From Jannaschia sp. Os4 (GTDB lineage: Bacteria > Pseudomonadota > Alphaproteobacteria > Rhodobacterales > Rhodobacteraceae), in NCBI RefSeq assembly GCF_016820245.1, contig NZ_JAFCAR010000001.1, forward strand, positions 62,001 through 126,000: 64,000 nt of DNA. Reading direction: 5' to 3'. Shown piece after piece: positions 44,699 to 54,100 of the stretch. The position numbers were made by a program, and so were the translations under genes. Each line of letters begins with the position of its first letter. Positions within the stretch are counted from its first letter, which is position 1. Below the pieces are notes generated by a model. The model made no database searches and had not been told where the DNA came from. It saw only the letters and a list, made by a program, of their open reading frames with translations.

Positions 44699-46462
44699 GT
44701 GCTGCGCCGCCTCCTCCAGCGGGGCCTGACCCGGGCCATGCGCGCCCGCGCGGACGGCCCGGCCCGGGCGGGCGCGCACCTGATCCACATCGAGACCGCG
44801 CACCGGGTCGACGGACGGCTCGTCCTCGCCGGATGGTCCACCGCCGGGGAGGTCGCGCTCGCCATGCCGGACGGGACCCCGTTCGACGTGGCGCTCCGCA
44901 TGGGTCGCGAAGACGTGCGCGCCCATGCCGCCGAGCAGGGGATCGCCGTCGTCGAGCGGCCCGCGCTCGTCGCCCTCGGCCCCCGCGCGCCGATGCCGGA
45001 GCGGCTGGACGCCGTGGTCGAGGGGGTGGCGGCGACCGTGCATCCGCCGCGGACCACCGCCCTGCCGGGCGCCTTGGCCGAGCACCTCACGCGGATGGGC
45101 TTCGCGCCCAAAGCCTTGGCCGAGGCGGCCCGCGGGGCGGGCGACACCGAGTCCCTGCCCGATCGGGACCGCGCCAGCATCGACCACGTGCTGACCAGCC
45201 CCGCCGACGGCGCGACCGTGGTCGCGGGCTGGGCCTTGGCGACGCCGGGCACGCGGCTCCGGGTCGAGGCATCGGACGGCGCGACCGCCGAGGCCGAGCA
45301 GATCGTCCACCACCCCCGCGCCGACGTGCTGGAGGGGTTCGGGCTCTCGCCGGGGATCGAGCCGGGCCTCCTCGCCTACCTGCCGCCGGGACGGCGGGGC
45401 CGGACGGTGCGGATCGTCGCCGTCTCCGAGGGGCGCAGCCGCACCCTCGCCCGCTCCGGCCCGACGGACGCGCTGTCGGCCGACGCGGTGGCCGCCGCGC
45501 GCACGCTCTTCGCCCTGCCCGGACGGGAGGCGGCGTTCCGCGCGCGCGCCGAGCGGATCGACCTGCCCGTGCTCCAGCCGCTCGTCGATGCCCATGCCGC
45601 CCGCGCGCTCGCGGCGACCGTCCACCGCGAGACTGTGGGCCACCCGCCCCCCGAGCCGGAGGCGTCGCTGATCGTGCCGCTCCACGGACGGGACGACTTC
45701 GTCGAGCACCAGATGATCGAGTTCTCGCGCGACCCGTGGCTGCGCGCGCGGGCCGAGCTGGTCTACGTCGTCGACGACCCCCGCCTGATCGAGGGCGCGC
45801 GGACCCGGATGCGCCGCGCGGCGATGCTGTGGGACATGCCCGCGACGATGGTCTGGACCGGGACGAACGGGGGCTACGCCGTCGCCAACCGCATCGGCGT
45901 CGCGGCCGCGCGGGGGCCGCGCCTGCTGTTCCTCAACTCCGACGTGGTGCCGCGGGCGGCGGGATGGCTGGAGCGGATGGTCGAGACCTTGGAGGGCAGC
46001 CCGGGCGCCGGCGCGGTGGGCGCGCGGCTGCTGTTCGCGTCAGGCGGGCTGCAGCACGTCGGCATGACCTTCGCGCACGACGCGCGGCTGGGCATCTGGG
46101 TCAACCGGCATCCGATGCTGGGCGTCACCCCCGCCGACGTCCCGATGTCCGGGCCGGTGGAGGTGGTCGCGGCGACGGGGGCCTGCCTCCTGCTGCGCCG
46201 CAGCGACCACGACGCGGCCGGCGGCTGGGACACGGGCTACCTGATCGGGGACTTCGAGGACAGCGACCTGTGCCTGTCGCTCCGCGATCGCGGCCAGCGC
46301 ATCCTCGTGGAGCCGCGCGCGACCCTCGTCCACCTCGAGCGCCAGTCCGTCGGACGGGGCGAGGCGGACGGGATGCGGATGCGCACGACGATCCTCAACG
46401 CGGTGCGCCACGAGGCGCGCTGGGGCGGGACGCTCGCCCGGCTGGCGGAGGCCGGCCGGTGA
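44699..46462 (+). CDS. GT2-family glycosyltransferase with duplicated N-terminal GW module
   Basis: The 587-residue protein starts at GTG 44699, one base after idnO. Residues about 320-545 are a GT-A fold GT2 glycosyltransferase: EASLIVPLHGRDDF, TNGGYAVANRIGVAAARG, LLFLNSDVVP (the DxD-equivalent NSD) and the late acceptor region DFEDSDLCLSLRDRGQ. The N-terminal 300 residues hold two similar beta-rich modules, around residues 27-50 (IHIETAHRVDGRLVLAGWS) and 160-184 (IDHVLTSPADGATVVAGWAL). Inferred role: sugar transfer in surface polysaccharide assembly, given the capsule genes next door. Sugar unknown. Confidence 0.85.
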   Translation: MLRRLLQRGLTRAMRARADGPARAGAHLIHIETAHRVDGRLVLAGWSTAGEVALAMPDGTPFDVALRMGREDVRAHAAEQGIAVVERPALVALGPRAPMPERLDAVVEGVAATVHPPRTTALPGALAEHLTRMGFAPKALAEAARGAGDTESLPDRDRASIDHVLTSPADGATVVAGWALATPGTRLRVEASDGATAEAEQIVHHPRADVLEGFGLSPGIEPGLLAYLPPGRRGRTVRIVAVSEGRSRTLARSGPTDALSADAVAAARTLFALPGREAAFRARAERIDLPVLQPLVDAHAARALAATVHRETVGHPPPEPEASLIVPLHGRDDFVEHQMIEFSRDPWLRARAELVYVVDDPRLIEGARTRMRRAAMLWDMPATMVWTGTNGGYAVANRIGVAAARGPRLLFLNSDVVPRAAGWLERMVETLEGSPGAGAVGARLLFASGGLQHVGMTFAHDARLGIWVNRHPMLGVTPADVPMSGPVEVVAATGACLLLRRSDHDAAGGWDTGYLIGDFEDSDLCLSLRDRGQRILVEPRATLVHLERQSVGRGEADGMRMRTTILNAVRHEARWGGTLARLAEAGR

Positions 46463-47703
46463 GCCACCGCGTCCTGACCTTCGCCCACGGCTCCCCTGAG
46501 TTCAGCCGCGGCGGCGCCGAGACGGCCGCCCATGCGCTGGCCGGAGCCTACCGCGCCCATCCGGAGGTGGAGCGCTCGGTCTTCGTCGGGCGCCACGACA
46601 ACGGGCGCGGCGCGACCGGCAGGCTGATCCCGCTGCGCCCCGACGAGTACCTCTACGAGCAGGCGATCGACGACTGGTTCCGGCTGCAGTCCGCGAACCC
46701 GGAGGCGATGCTGGACGGTCTCGCCGACCTCGCGCGCGCGCTGCGGCCCACGATCATCCACCTGCACCACTACATCCACGTCGGGCTGGAGATGATCCGC
46801 GTCCTGCGCCGGGCCGCGCCGGGCGCCCGCATCCTCCTGACGCTGCACGAGTACATCGCGATCTGCGAGAACCAAGGCCAGATGATCAAGACGGGGTCCA
46901 TGGACCTGTGCCGCCGCTCGGGGCTGGAGGCGTGCCACCGCTGCTTCCCCGCGCGCAGCCCCGAGGACTTCTGGCTCCGCCGCCACCGCATCCTGCGCTA
47001 CTTCGACGACGTCGACCTGTTCGTCGCGCCCTCGGAGTTCCTGCGCGGGCGCTACGTCGACTGGGGCCTCGCGCCGGACCGGATCGTCACGCTGGAGAAC
47101 GGCCAGCCGCCGATGGCTCCCCTGCCCCCGCGCCCGCTCGGCCCCGGCGAGGGGCGCGGGCGGTTTGGCTATTTCGGGCAGATCACGCCCTACAAGGGGA
47201 TCGAGACGGTGCTGCGCGCGCTGGCCGCCGTCCCGCCCGAGGCGCGGGGCGGGATCACCTTGGAGGTCAACGCCGCCGAGATGCGCCATCAGCCGGACGG
47301 GCTGCGGGAGCGGATCGACGACCTGCTCCGCCCCTTGGAGGCGCAGGGAAGCGTCCAGTGGCGCGGGGCCTACGAGCCCGACCAGATGGCCGAGCGGCTG
47401 GCGACGGTGGACTGGGTCGTGGTGCCCTCGGTCTGGTGGGAGAACTCGCCGATGGTGATCCAGGAGGCGTTCGGCCACGGGCGGCCCGTGGTCTGCTCGG
47501 ACATCGGGGGCATGGCCGAGAAGGTCGCGGACGAGGTCGACGGGGTCCACGTGCCGATGGGCAGCCGGTCCGCGTGGTCCGCCGCGCTGCGCCGCCTCGC
47601 CGCGCCCGACGCCGCTGCGGGGTGGGACCGGCTGCGCGCGGGCATCACCCCTCCGCCGACGGCGGCCCAGCAGGTGGAGCGGCTCCTGGAGCTGGCGGGC
47701 TGA
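46459..47703 (+). CDS. GT4-type glycosyltransferase
   Basis: The 414-residue GT-B protein begins at a GTG overlapping the previous stop by four bases. N-terminal domain: TFAHGSPEFSRGGAETAAHA (sugar-acceptor Gly-rich loop). Between them is a Cys-containing insert after LTLHEYIAICENQGQ with LCRRSGLEACHRCF. C-terminal domain: RFGYFGQITPYKGIETVL, VVPSVWWENSPMVIQEAFG (the EX7E region) and GHGRPVVCSDIGGMAEKV. It retains a nucleotide-sugar. Its last 59 bases overlap, antisense, the end of the KpsS-like gene. Confidence 0.88.
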   Translation: MSHRVLTFAHGSPEFSRGGAETAAHALAGAYRAHPEVERSVFVGRHDNGRGATGRLIPLRPDEYLYEQAIDDWFRLQSANPEAMLDGLADLARALRPTIIHLHHYIHVGLEMIRVLRRAAPGARILLTLHEYIAICENQGQMIKTGSMDLCRRSGLEACHRCFPARSPEDFWLRRHRILRYFDDVDLFVAPSEFLRGRYVDWGLAPDRIVTLENGQPPMAPLPPRPLGPGEGRGRFGYFGQITPYKGIETVLRALAAVPPEARGGITLEVNAAEMRHQPDGLRERIDDLLRPLEAQGSVQWRGAYEPDQMAERLATVDWVVVPSVWWENSPMVIQEAFGHGRPVVCSDIGGMAEKVADEVDGVHVPMGSRSAWSAALRRLAAPDAAAGWDRLRAGITPPPTAAQQVERLLELAG

Positions 47704-48964
47704 CGCCCTCGTTCCCCGCCCCCTTCACCCCCGCGCGGGGGCGATCACTCAGCAGGTCGTGGATCGTCCCGTCCTCCACCCGGCGGACGATCTCCGCCGC
47801 CGCGAGGCGGCGTCCGTTCGGCTCGTAGAACGATCCCTTCACCTGGATCCGGGCCAGCGCCCGCAGGAGGCGGTCCGTCGCATCGGGATCGGGCGGCCCG
47901 GCCTCGGTCCAGAAGCGGTCCAGCCCACCCTGCCACGTCACGCCCGGCGCGTCGTAGACGGCCGTTCCCATCGCCACCGTCGGGCACCCCGCCCGCAGCG
48001 CCGTCAGCCCCACGGTCGAGTTCACGGTGACCACGCCGCGCGCGGCCCGCAGCAGGTCGCCGAGGTCGCCGCCCCGCACCGCGTGGACCCGGTCCGCGAT
48101 CCCGTGGCGCGCGGCCATGCGCGGCACCACCGCGCTCCAGCGGCGCAGGCCCACGTCCAGCGGATGCGTCTTGAAGAGCAGCCGCCGCCCCGCCGGGGCA
48201 TGCGCGGCGAAGGAGGCGAGCACCTCGTCGACGAAGTCCGCGAGGTCGTCGTAGCGCGAGGACTCGCGGATCTGGTAGTCCTCGGCGATCTGCAGCGGGA
48301 CGAGGTCGAACGGCGCGCCGGAGCGGTGCAGCGCCGCGATCTCGCGCTCCGCCGCCCGCGCCTGGACCGGCATCCGCAGCAACTGCGCCACCCATGCGAG
48401 ATAGAAGAACGGGGGCCAGAGCGGCCAGTCGTGCCGCCAGTGCGGCCACCACGGCCACGACGCGGACTGAGCGAGGTGGAAGCCCACGTCGGCCATCGCC
48501 TCGTCGCGGAACCAGCGATGGCCGTGGCGCACCTCCATGTCAGGCAGGGGCCGGTCTTCGGCGAGGGCCGCCAGCGCCGCCGGATCCGAGGGGAAGCGCG
48601 ACACCGCGCCCATTCCCTCGGGCTCCAAGGTGATCCAGTCCGGGCGCAGGTAGCCGAACTCGACCGCCCACGCGCGCGCGCGCGCCTTGCGCGCGACGTC
48701 CAGGGCGCGAGCATGCTGCGGAACCCGGTCGGCGTAGTAGATCACGTCCGTGACCCCCTCGCGCGCGATCAGGTCGGCCAGCCATGCGGGCCAGTCCTCC
48801 AGCCTGCCCCGGTAGGAGATCGCCGCCCGCGCGCCCCAGAAGAGGCGGTCGCCCAAGCCGAAGTTCACCTTGACCACCCGGTGCCCAGCCGTCTCGAAGG
48901 CGCGGCCGAGGTCGCGCCAGAACGGGCCGGGCGGGCCTTGCAGCAGGAGCACCGTGCGGGGCAT
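47645..48964 (-). CDS. KpsS/RkpJ-like capsule polysaccharide export protein
   Basis: The 439-residue protein belongs to the capsule polysaccharide export (KpsS/LipB) group: RTVLLLQGPPGPFWRDLGRA at the start, VKVNFGLGDRLFWG, ITLEPEGMGAVSRFP, FKTHPLDVGLRRW and NSTVGLTALRAGCPTVAMG. KpsS-type enzymes are Kdo transferases building the poly-Kdo linker on the lipid anchor of group 2 capsules. ATG at 48964 starts directly at the conserved strand; an in-frame ATG at 48991 would add 9 residues and overlap the divergent SDR start. The C-terminal 30 residues are Pro/Ala-rich and read antisense to the GT4 gene. Confidence 0.85.
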   Translation of the reverse strand: MPRTVLLLQGPPGPFWRDLGRAFETAGHRVVKVNFGLGDRLFWGARAAISYRGRLEDWPAWLADLIAREGVTDVIYYADRVPQHARALDVARKARARAWAVEFGYLRPDWITLEPEGMGAVSRFPSDPAALAALAEDRPLPDMEVRHGHRWFRDEAMADVGFHLAQSASWPWWPHWRHDWPLWPPFFYLAWVAQLLRMPVQARAAEREIAALHRSGAPFDLVPLQIAEDYQIRESSRYDDLADFVDEVLASFAAHAPAGRRLLFKTHPLDVGLRRWSAVVPRMAARHGIADRVHAVRGGDLGDLLRAARGVVTVNSTVGLTALRAGCPTVAMGTAVYDAPGVTWQGGLDRFWTEAGPPDPDATDRLLRALARIQVKGSFYEPNGRRLAAAEIVRRVEDGTIHDLLSDRPRAGVKGAGNEGVSPPAPGAAPPAGPPSAEG

Positions 48965-48984
48965 CCCCGCGGAGGGAGGACGCG

Positions 48985-49803
48985 ATGTCATCGAAGGGAC
49001 CGGACTGGCGCGGGATCGCGATCACGGGCGCGTCCGGCGGGATCGGCGCGGCGCTGGCCGAGGCGGTGGCGGCGCCGGGTCGGACGCTGCTGCTGATGGG
49101 GCGCGACGCGGACCGGCTCGCGGCGGCGGCCGCGCGAGTCCGGGCACGGGGCGGCGCGGTCGAGACCGCGGCCCTGCCCCTCTCGGACCGGGCGGCGCTG
49201 GCCGAGACGCTGCAGGAGTTCGATCGCCGCCATCCGGTCGACCTGCTGGTGGCGAACGCGGGCGTCAAGACGGGCAACGCGCGCGGCGTTGAGCCGGCGG
49301 CGCAGACGGCGCGGGTGCTCGACGTCAACCTCGGCGCCGCCTTCGCCACCGTCGGCGCCGTGCTGCCCGCGATGCAGGCGCGCGGGCGGGGCCGGATCGC
49401 GCTGACCGGCTCGATGGCGGCGGTCGCGCCCGTGGGGGACCTGCTCTCCTACGCGGCGAGCAAGGCGGGCCTCCATGCCTACGCGAAGGGGCTCCGGCGC
49501 GCGGTGGCCGGGACGGGCGTGGGGGTCACGCTGCTGGTGCCGGGCTTCGTGGACACGCCGATGACCGATCGCCACGCGGGGCCGACGCCCCTCCTGCTCG
49601 CGCCCGAGGCGGCGGCGCGGCGCTTCGCGGACGGCCTCGCGCGGGGGGCGCGGGTCGTCGCCGCGCCGCGGCGCCTGTGGTGGCTCGCACGGCTGGGCGA
49701 GGCGCTGCCGGGGCCTTGGGCGGATCGCGCGGTGGCGGGTCATGCCGCCCGCATCGCGCCGGACGCGGACGAGGTCAGAGACGAACCTCCCGCGAGGCCC
49801 TGA
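48985..49803 (+). CDS. Short-chain dehydrogenase (RkpH-like) of the capsule-lipid cluster
   Basis: The 272-residue SDR has the cofactor site AITGASGGIGAALAEAV, LLVANAGVKTGNARG, the catalytic Ser in ALTGSMAAVAPVGD, YAASKAGLHAYAKGL (YxxxK) and a C-terminal extension of about 60 residues (ARVVAAPRRLWWLARLGEALP) that resembles the membrane-facing tail of 3-ketosphinganine reductase-like and DltE-like SDRs. Good AGGGAGGA ribosome-binding site. Next to an oxoamine synthase and a PKS, it could reduce the 3-oxo group of their product. Its 3' end overlaps the oxoamine synthase end by 29 bases. Confidence 0.85.
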   Translation: MSSKGPDWRGIAITGASGGIGAALAEAVAAPGRTLLLMGRDADRLAAAAARVRARGGAVETAALPLSDRAALAETLQEFDRRHPVDLLVANAGVKTGNARGVEPAAQTARVLDVNLGAAFATVGAVLPAMQARGRGRIALTGSMAAVAPVGDLLSYAASKAGLHAYAKGLRRAVAGTGVGVTLLVPGFVDTPMTDRHAGPTPLLLAPEAAARRFADGLARGARVVAAPRRLWWLARLGEALPGPWADRAVAGHAARIAPDADEVRDEPPARP

Positions 49804-51109
49804 CCCGGGCCGCCGTCAGGTCGGCGGCCCGCTCGAGCACGTCGTCGGTGTGGTCGGCGTTCAGGAAGAACCGCAGCCGCGCGGAGCGGTCCGGCAACGC
49901 GGGCGCGACCATGCAGGGCACGTTCACCCCGTCCTCCAGGAGCCCGTTCGACACCCACGCCGTGCGCAGCGAGTCGCCGATGATCACCGGCGTCACCGCG
50001 TGGCCCGCGCAGGGTCCGGTCTCCAGCCCCCGCTCCGTCATCAGGCGCAGCATCGTCGCCCCGCGCGAGGCAAGGCGGGCGACGCGCTCCGGCTCGGCCG
50101 CCATGATCCGGAGCGCCGCGAGGGTGGCGGCGGCCGAGGGGACCGGCATCCCGACCGAGTAGAGGAAGCCCGGGGCGTTGTAGCGCATCAGGTCGATCAG
50201 GTCGCGCGACCCCGCGATCACGCCCCCGCACGAGCAGAGCGTCTTGCTGAGCGTCCCCATGATGACGTCGACCCGGCGCGGGTCCACGCCCGTCGCCTCG
50301 CACAGGCCCCGGCCCGTCGCGCCGAGCACCCCGAAGGAATGCGCCTCGTCCAAGGTCAGCCATGCGTCGTGCCGCTCCTTCACCTCGACGAAGGCGGGCA
50401 GGTCGGCGCAGTCGCCGTCCATCGAGTAGAGCCCCTCGACGCAGATCAGCGCGCGCCCGTACTTGTGCCGGTTCGCCGTCAGCCAGTCGTCGAGCCAGTC
50501 CGCGTCGTCATGCGGCACGGAGACGTGGGTCGCCCCCGAGGCGCGGATGCCCTCGAAGACCGAGTTGTGGGACAGCGCGTCGGCCAGCACCACGTCCTCC
50601 GGCCCCATCAGGGTGCGGATGATCGCGACGTTGGTCGCGTGGCCCGACACGGTAACGAGCGCCGCCTCGTGGCCCACGAAGGCGGCGAGCGCGGCGTCGA
50701 GATCCTCGTGCAGCGCGAGGTTGCCGCCCGCGGGCCGCGCCGCGCGCGCGGACACGCCGTAGGTCGCCATCGCCGCCGTGGCCGCGTCATGGAGGCGCGG
50801 GTCGCCGTTCATCGAGAGGTAGTCGTAGGAGGCGAAGTGATCGACCCAGCGCCCCTCCACCTCGGCGCGGATGCCGTCGACGGCCGAGACGGTGCGGAAG
50901 AACGGGCTGGCCAGCCCGGTCACCTGCCCCATCGCCCGTCCCACGGAGACCTGCCGGAAGAGCGGATGGCTACCGACGTCGGCCCCGCGCGAGCGGACCT
51001 TGGCCCGCGGCGCGGCCTCCGGCGGCGCGGAGGGGATCGACGCCTCGGGGGCGGGGGTCGCCGCGACGCGCCCGTGGAGCGCCCGCAGGTCCTTCATCCG
51101 GCCCCCCAT
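49775..51109 (-). CDS. Alpha-oxoamine synthase (AONS/KBL/SPT family), RkpG/WcbT-like
   Basis: The 444-residue PLP enzyme has an N-terminal 50-residue tail, then the conserved fold: NYLSM-like FASYDYLSMNGDPRL (91-106), ARPAGGNLALHEDLDAALA, HNSVFEGIRASGA (181-193), LDEAHSFGVLGATGRG (PLP Asp254 and His257) and MGTLSKTLCSCGG with the Schiff-base Lys289. Members condense an acyl thioester with an amino acid, losing CO2 (serine palmitoyltransferase, BioF, Kbl). Its ATG overlaps the PKS stop (TGATG), so the two are one translational unit and it most likely releases the PKS-bound chain as an amino-ketone. Confidence 0.92.
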   Translation of the reverse strand: MGGRMKDLRALHGRVAATPAPEASIPSAPPEAAPRAKVRSRGADVGSHPLFRQVSVGRAMGQVTGLASPFFRTVSAVDGIRAEVEGRWVDHFASYDYLSMNGDPRLHDAATAAMATYGVSARAARPAGGNLALHEDLDAALAAFVGHEAALVTVSGHATNVAIIRTLMGPEDVVLADALSHNSVFEGIRASGATHVSVPHDDADWLDDWLTANRHKYGRALICVEGLYSMDGDCADLPAFVEVKERHDAWLTLDEAHSFGVLGATGRGLCEATGVDPRRVDVIMGTLSKTLCSCGGVIAGSRDLIDLMRYNAPGFLYSVGMPVPSAAATLAALRIMAAEPERVARLASRGATMLRLMTERGLETGPCAGHAVTPVIIGDSLRTAWVSNGLLEDGVNVPCMVAPALPDRSARLRFFLNADHTDDVLERAADLTAARVRASREVRL

Positions 51110-54100
51110 CAGGAGGCCGCCGGGGCCTGCGGGGGATGGCGCTCGACCTCCGCCCTCTCGCCGGGCGCGTCGGGGGCCGCGATCCGCCGCAGCCGGGCGC
51201 GGGACTCGGCGCCCAGCGCGTCCTCGTCCGCGAGGTGGCGGCGCTCCATCTCGGCCAAGGCGTCGTCGCCGTCCGGCGCCTCCGCCGCGCCGTCGAGCAG
51301 GGAGGCGGCCATCTTCGCCAAGGTGAGCGCCTCGTCCACGGCCATCGTCTGCATCGCCTGCCCGATCCGCTCCTCGACCCCGAGGCGCAGGTTCATCGCG
51401 AGCAGGCTGTCGAAACCCATCTGCATCAGCGGCTGCCGCGGATCGACGTCGGCGGGGGCGAGGCGCAGCACACGGGCCGCCTCCTCGACGACGGCCTCCA
51501 GCAGCGCGGCGCGCGCGCCCTCGGCCCCCTTCTCGGCGAGGAGGGTCGGCAGGTGCAGCCGTCCGCCCTCGGACTTGGGCCGCCGTGCGTCGACGAGGTC
51601 GAAGAGCGGGCCGGACATCACCACGGCCTGCACCGCGACGCGGCTCCACTCGACGGGGGCGAGCGTCACGGTCGGGCGCGGGTCGCCGCCGTCCAGCCAT
51701 TCGCGCAGGCGGCGCAGCGCGGTGGCGGCGGGCATCGGGTGCATCCGGCGGGCCAGCGCCGTGCGGAGCGCCTCCGAGCGGTCGAGGATCCCCGCGTCTT
51801 CGATCGGCCCCCACGCCACCGCGAGCGCGGGCCGTCCGGCGGCGTGGCGGCGGCGGGCCAGCGCCTCGAGGGCCATGTTCGCCGCGCAATACGGCCCCTG
51901 CGCCGTCGAGCCGAAGCGCGAGGCCACGGAGGCGTACATCCAGAAGTGGTCGAGCGGATCGTCCGCCGTCAGCCGGTCGAGGTTCGCGGCGCCGAGCGTC
52001 TTGGGCGCGAGGGCGGCGGCGACGCGCGCCTCCGTCATCTCGTCCAGATCGGCGTTGTCGTAGACGGTCGCCGCATGGACGACGCCCCGGATCGGCCCGG
52101 CGGCCCGCGCCGCGTCCAGCGCCGCCGCGAGCGCGGCCGCATCCGTGACGTCCGCGCGCAGCACCTCGAAGGGCAGGCCCGCCGCCTCGGCCCGCGCGCG
52201 ATCGGCGGCGCCCATGCGGCCCGAGCGCGAGACCAGCCACAGCCGCTCGGCGCCCTGCGCGTGCAGCCAGAGCGCGGTCTCCAGCCCGAAGCCCCCGGGG
52301 CCGCCGACGACGACCCATCCGCCCCGGATGGGCGCCGCTTCCCGCGTCGCGGCCGCGCCCGCCACGGGCGCGCGCAGCACGAGCTTGCCCATGTGCGAGG
52401 CCCGCGACATGCGCCGCAGCGCCTCGGCGGCGTCGCCCGCCTCCAGCACCGTCACCGGCAGGCCGGGCCGGTCCTCGGCGGCGAGGTCGGTCCGCAACGC
52501 CTCCATCATCGGACGCAGGGAGTCGGCCCGGTGGGACAGGAGCTGGTCCACGTCCACGACGTGCAGCGACACGTTCTCGCGCAGCGCGCGCAGCGTGATC
52601 GCCCCGTTCTCGTAGAGGTCGCGCTTGCCCAGCTCCACGAACCGCCCGAACGGCGCGGTGCAGCCGAGGCCCCGCTCCAGCGCCTCGCCGGCGAGGCTGT
52701 TGACCACGACGTCCGCGCCGCGCCCGTCCGTCGCCGCGCGCACCTCGCGCTCGAAGCCGGGCGAGCGGCTGTCGAACGCCAGGTCCGCGCCCATCGCGCG
52801 GGCGAGGCGGCGGCGGGCGGGGGAGCCGGCGGTCGCGAGCACGCGCGCGCCCATCGCCTTCGCCACCTGGACGGCCGCGAGGCCCACCCCGCCGGCCGCG
52901 CCGTGGATCAGCACGGTCTCTCCCGGACGCAGGCGCCCCGCCTCCTCCAGCGCGTAGCGCGCCGTCAGCAACGCCACCGGCAGGGCCGCCCCCGCCTCGA
53001 AGGACATGCCCTCGGGCAGCGGCAGCAAGGCCCGCGCGTCGACGGTCGCGTGGGTGGCGAAGGCATGGGACGCGAAACCCATCACCCTGTCGCCCGGCGC
53101 GAAGGCGGCACCGTCGCCGGCGCGCGTCACGGTGCCCGCCATCTCCATCCCGAGGCAGGCCCCGGCGAAGCCCCGCTCCAGCGCCTCGGGCGGCAGAAGG
53201 CCCTGCGCCCACATCGTGTCGCGGAAGTTCACCCCGGCGGCCTCGACCGCGACCTCCACCTCGCCCGGCCCCGGCGCCGCCTCCGTCACCGCGCGCCAGC
53301 GCAGCCCGTCGAGCGCCATCGTCCGCCGCGCCGCCTCGAGCCGCCGGGGACCGCGCGCCACCGTCGCCGGGTCGGGCAGCGGCACGAGGCGCGGCGCGGC
53401 CGACCCGTCGGCCCCGCACACGACCTCCTGCTCGGCGGAGGCGAGGAGGGTGGCGACCTCCGCCGCGTCGGCCTCCGGCCCGTGGGCGAGGAGGCGGATG
53501 TCGCGCTCCATCTCGTTGGCGGCCACGCGCCGCCACGCGGCCCCGACCTCCCACCGGTCGGCCACCGGCGCGACCAGCCAGAGCGGCCCCCGCGACGGCG
53601 GCAGGTCGCGCAGGATCGCGAACCATGCCGCGTCGTCCTGCGGGTCCACGACATGCGCCGCGACCGGCGCGCCCCGGCCCGACATCTCGGCGAGCGCGTC
53701 GGCGAGCGGGCCCGCGCCGGTGACGGTCAGGCGCGGGACGGGGAGGTCCACGGCGCCGCCGGTACGGCGGGCATGGACGATCCGCACCGCCTCGCGTCCG
53801 GCGGAGGGCGTCTCGGACGGGTCCAGCCCCTCGCCCGCCCACGCGTGGCGCAAGGCCGCCAGCGCGTCGGCGCGGCGATGGCGCCCGGTCATCCGGGCAA
53901 AGAGGTCGGCGGCCTCCTCGAACGCGACGATGCCGCCGCCGGGGACGAGCAAGCGCGCCAAGGCGGCCTGCGCCGCCGCGCCGCCCGCCGCGGTCGAGAG
54001 CGACAGGCCGACGATCAGGTCGAAACCCGCCTCGGCATCCTCGGCCTCGGACGTCGTCGCGAAGGCGGTGGGAACGGACGGGTCCAGCGCGGCACGGCGG

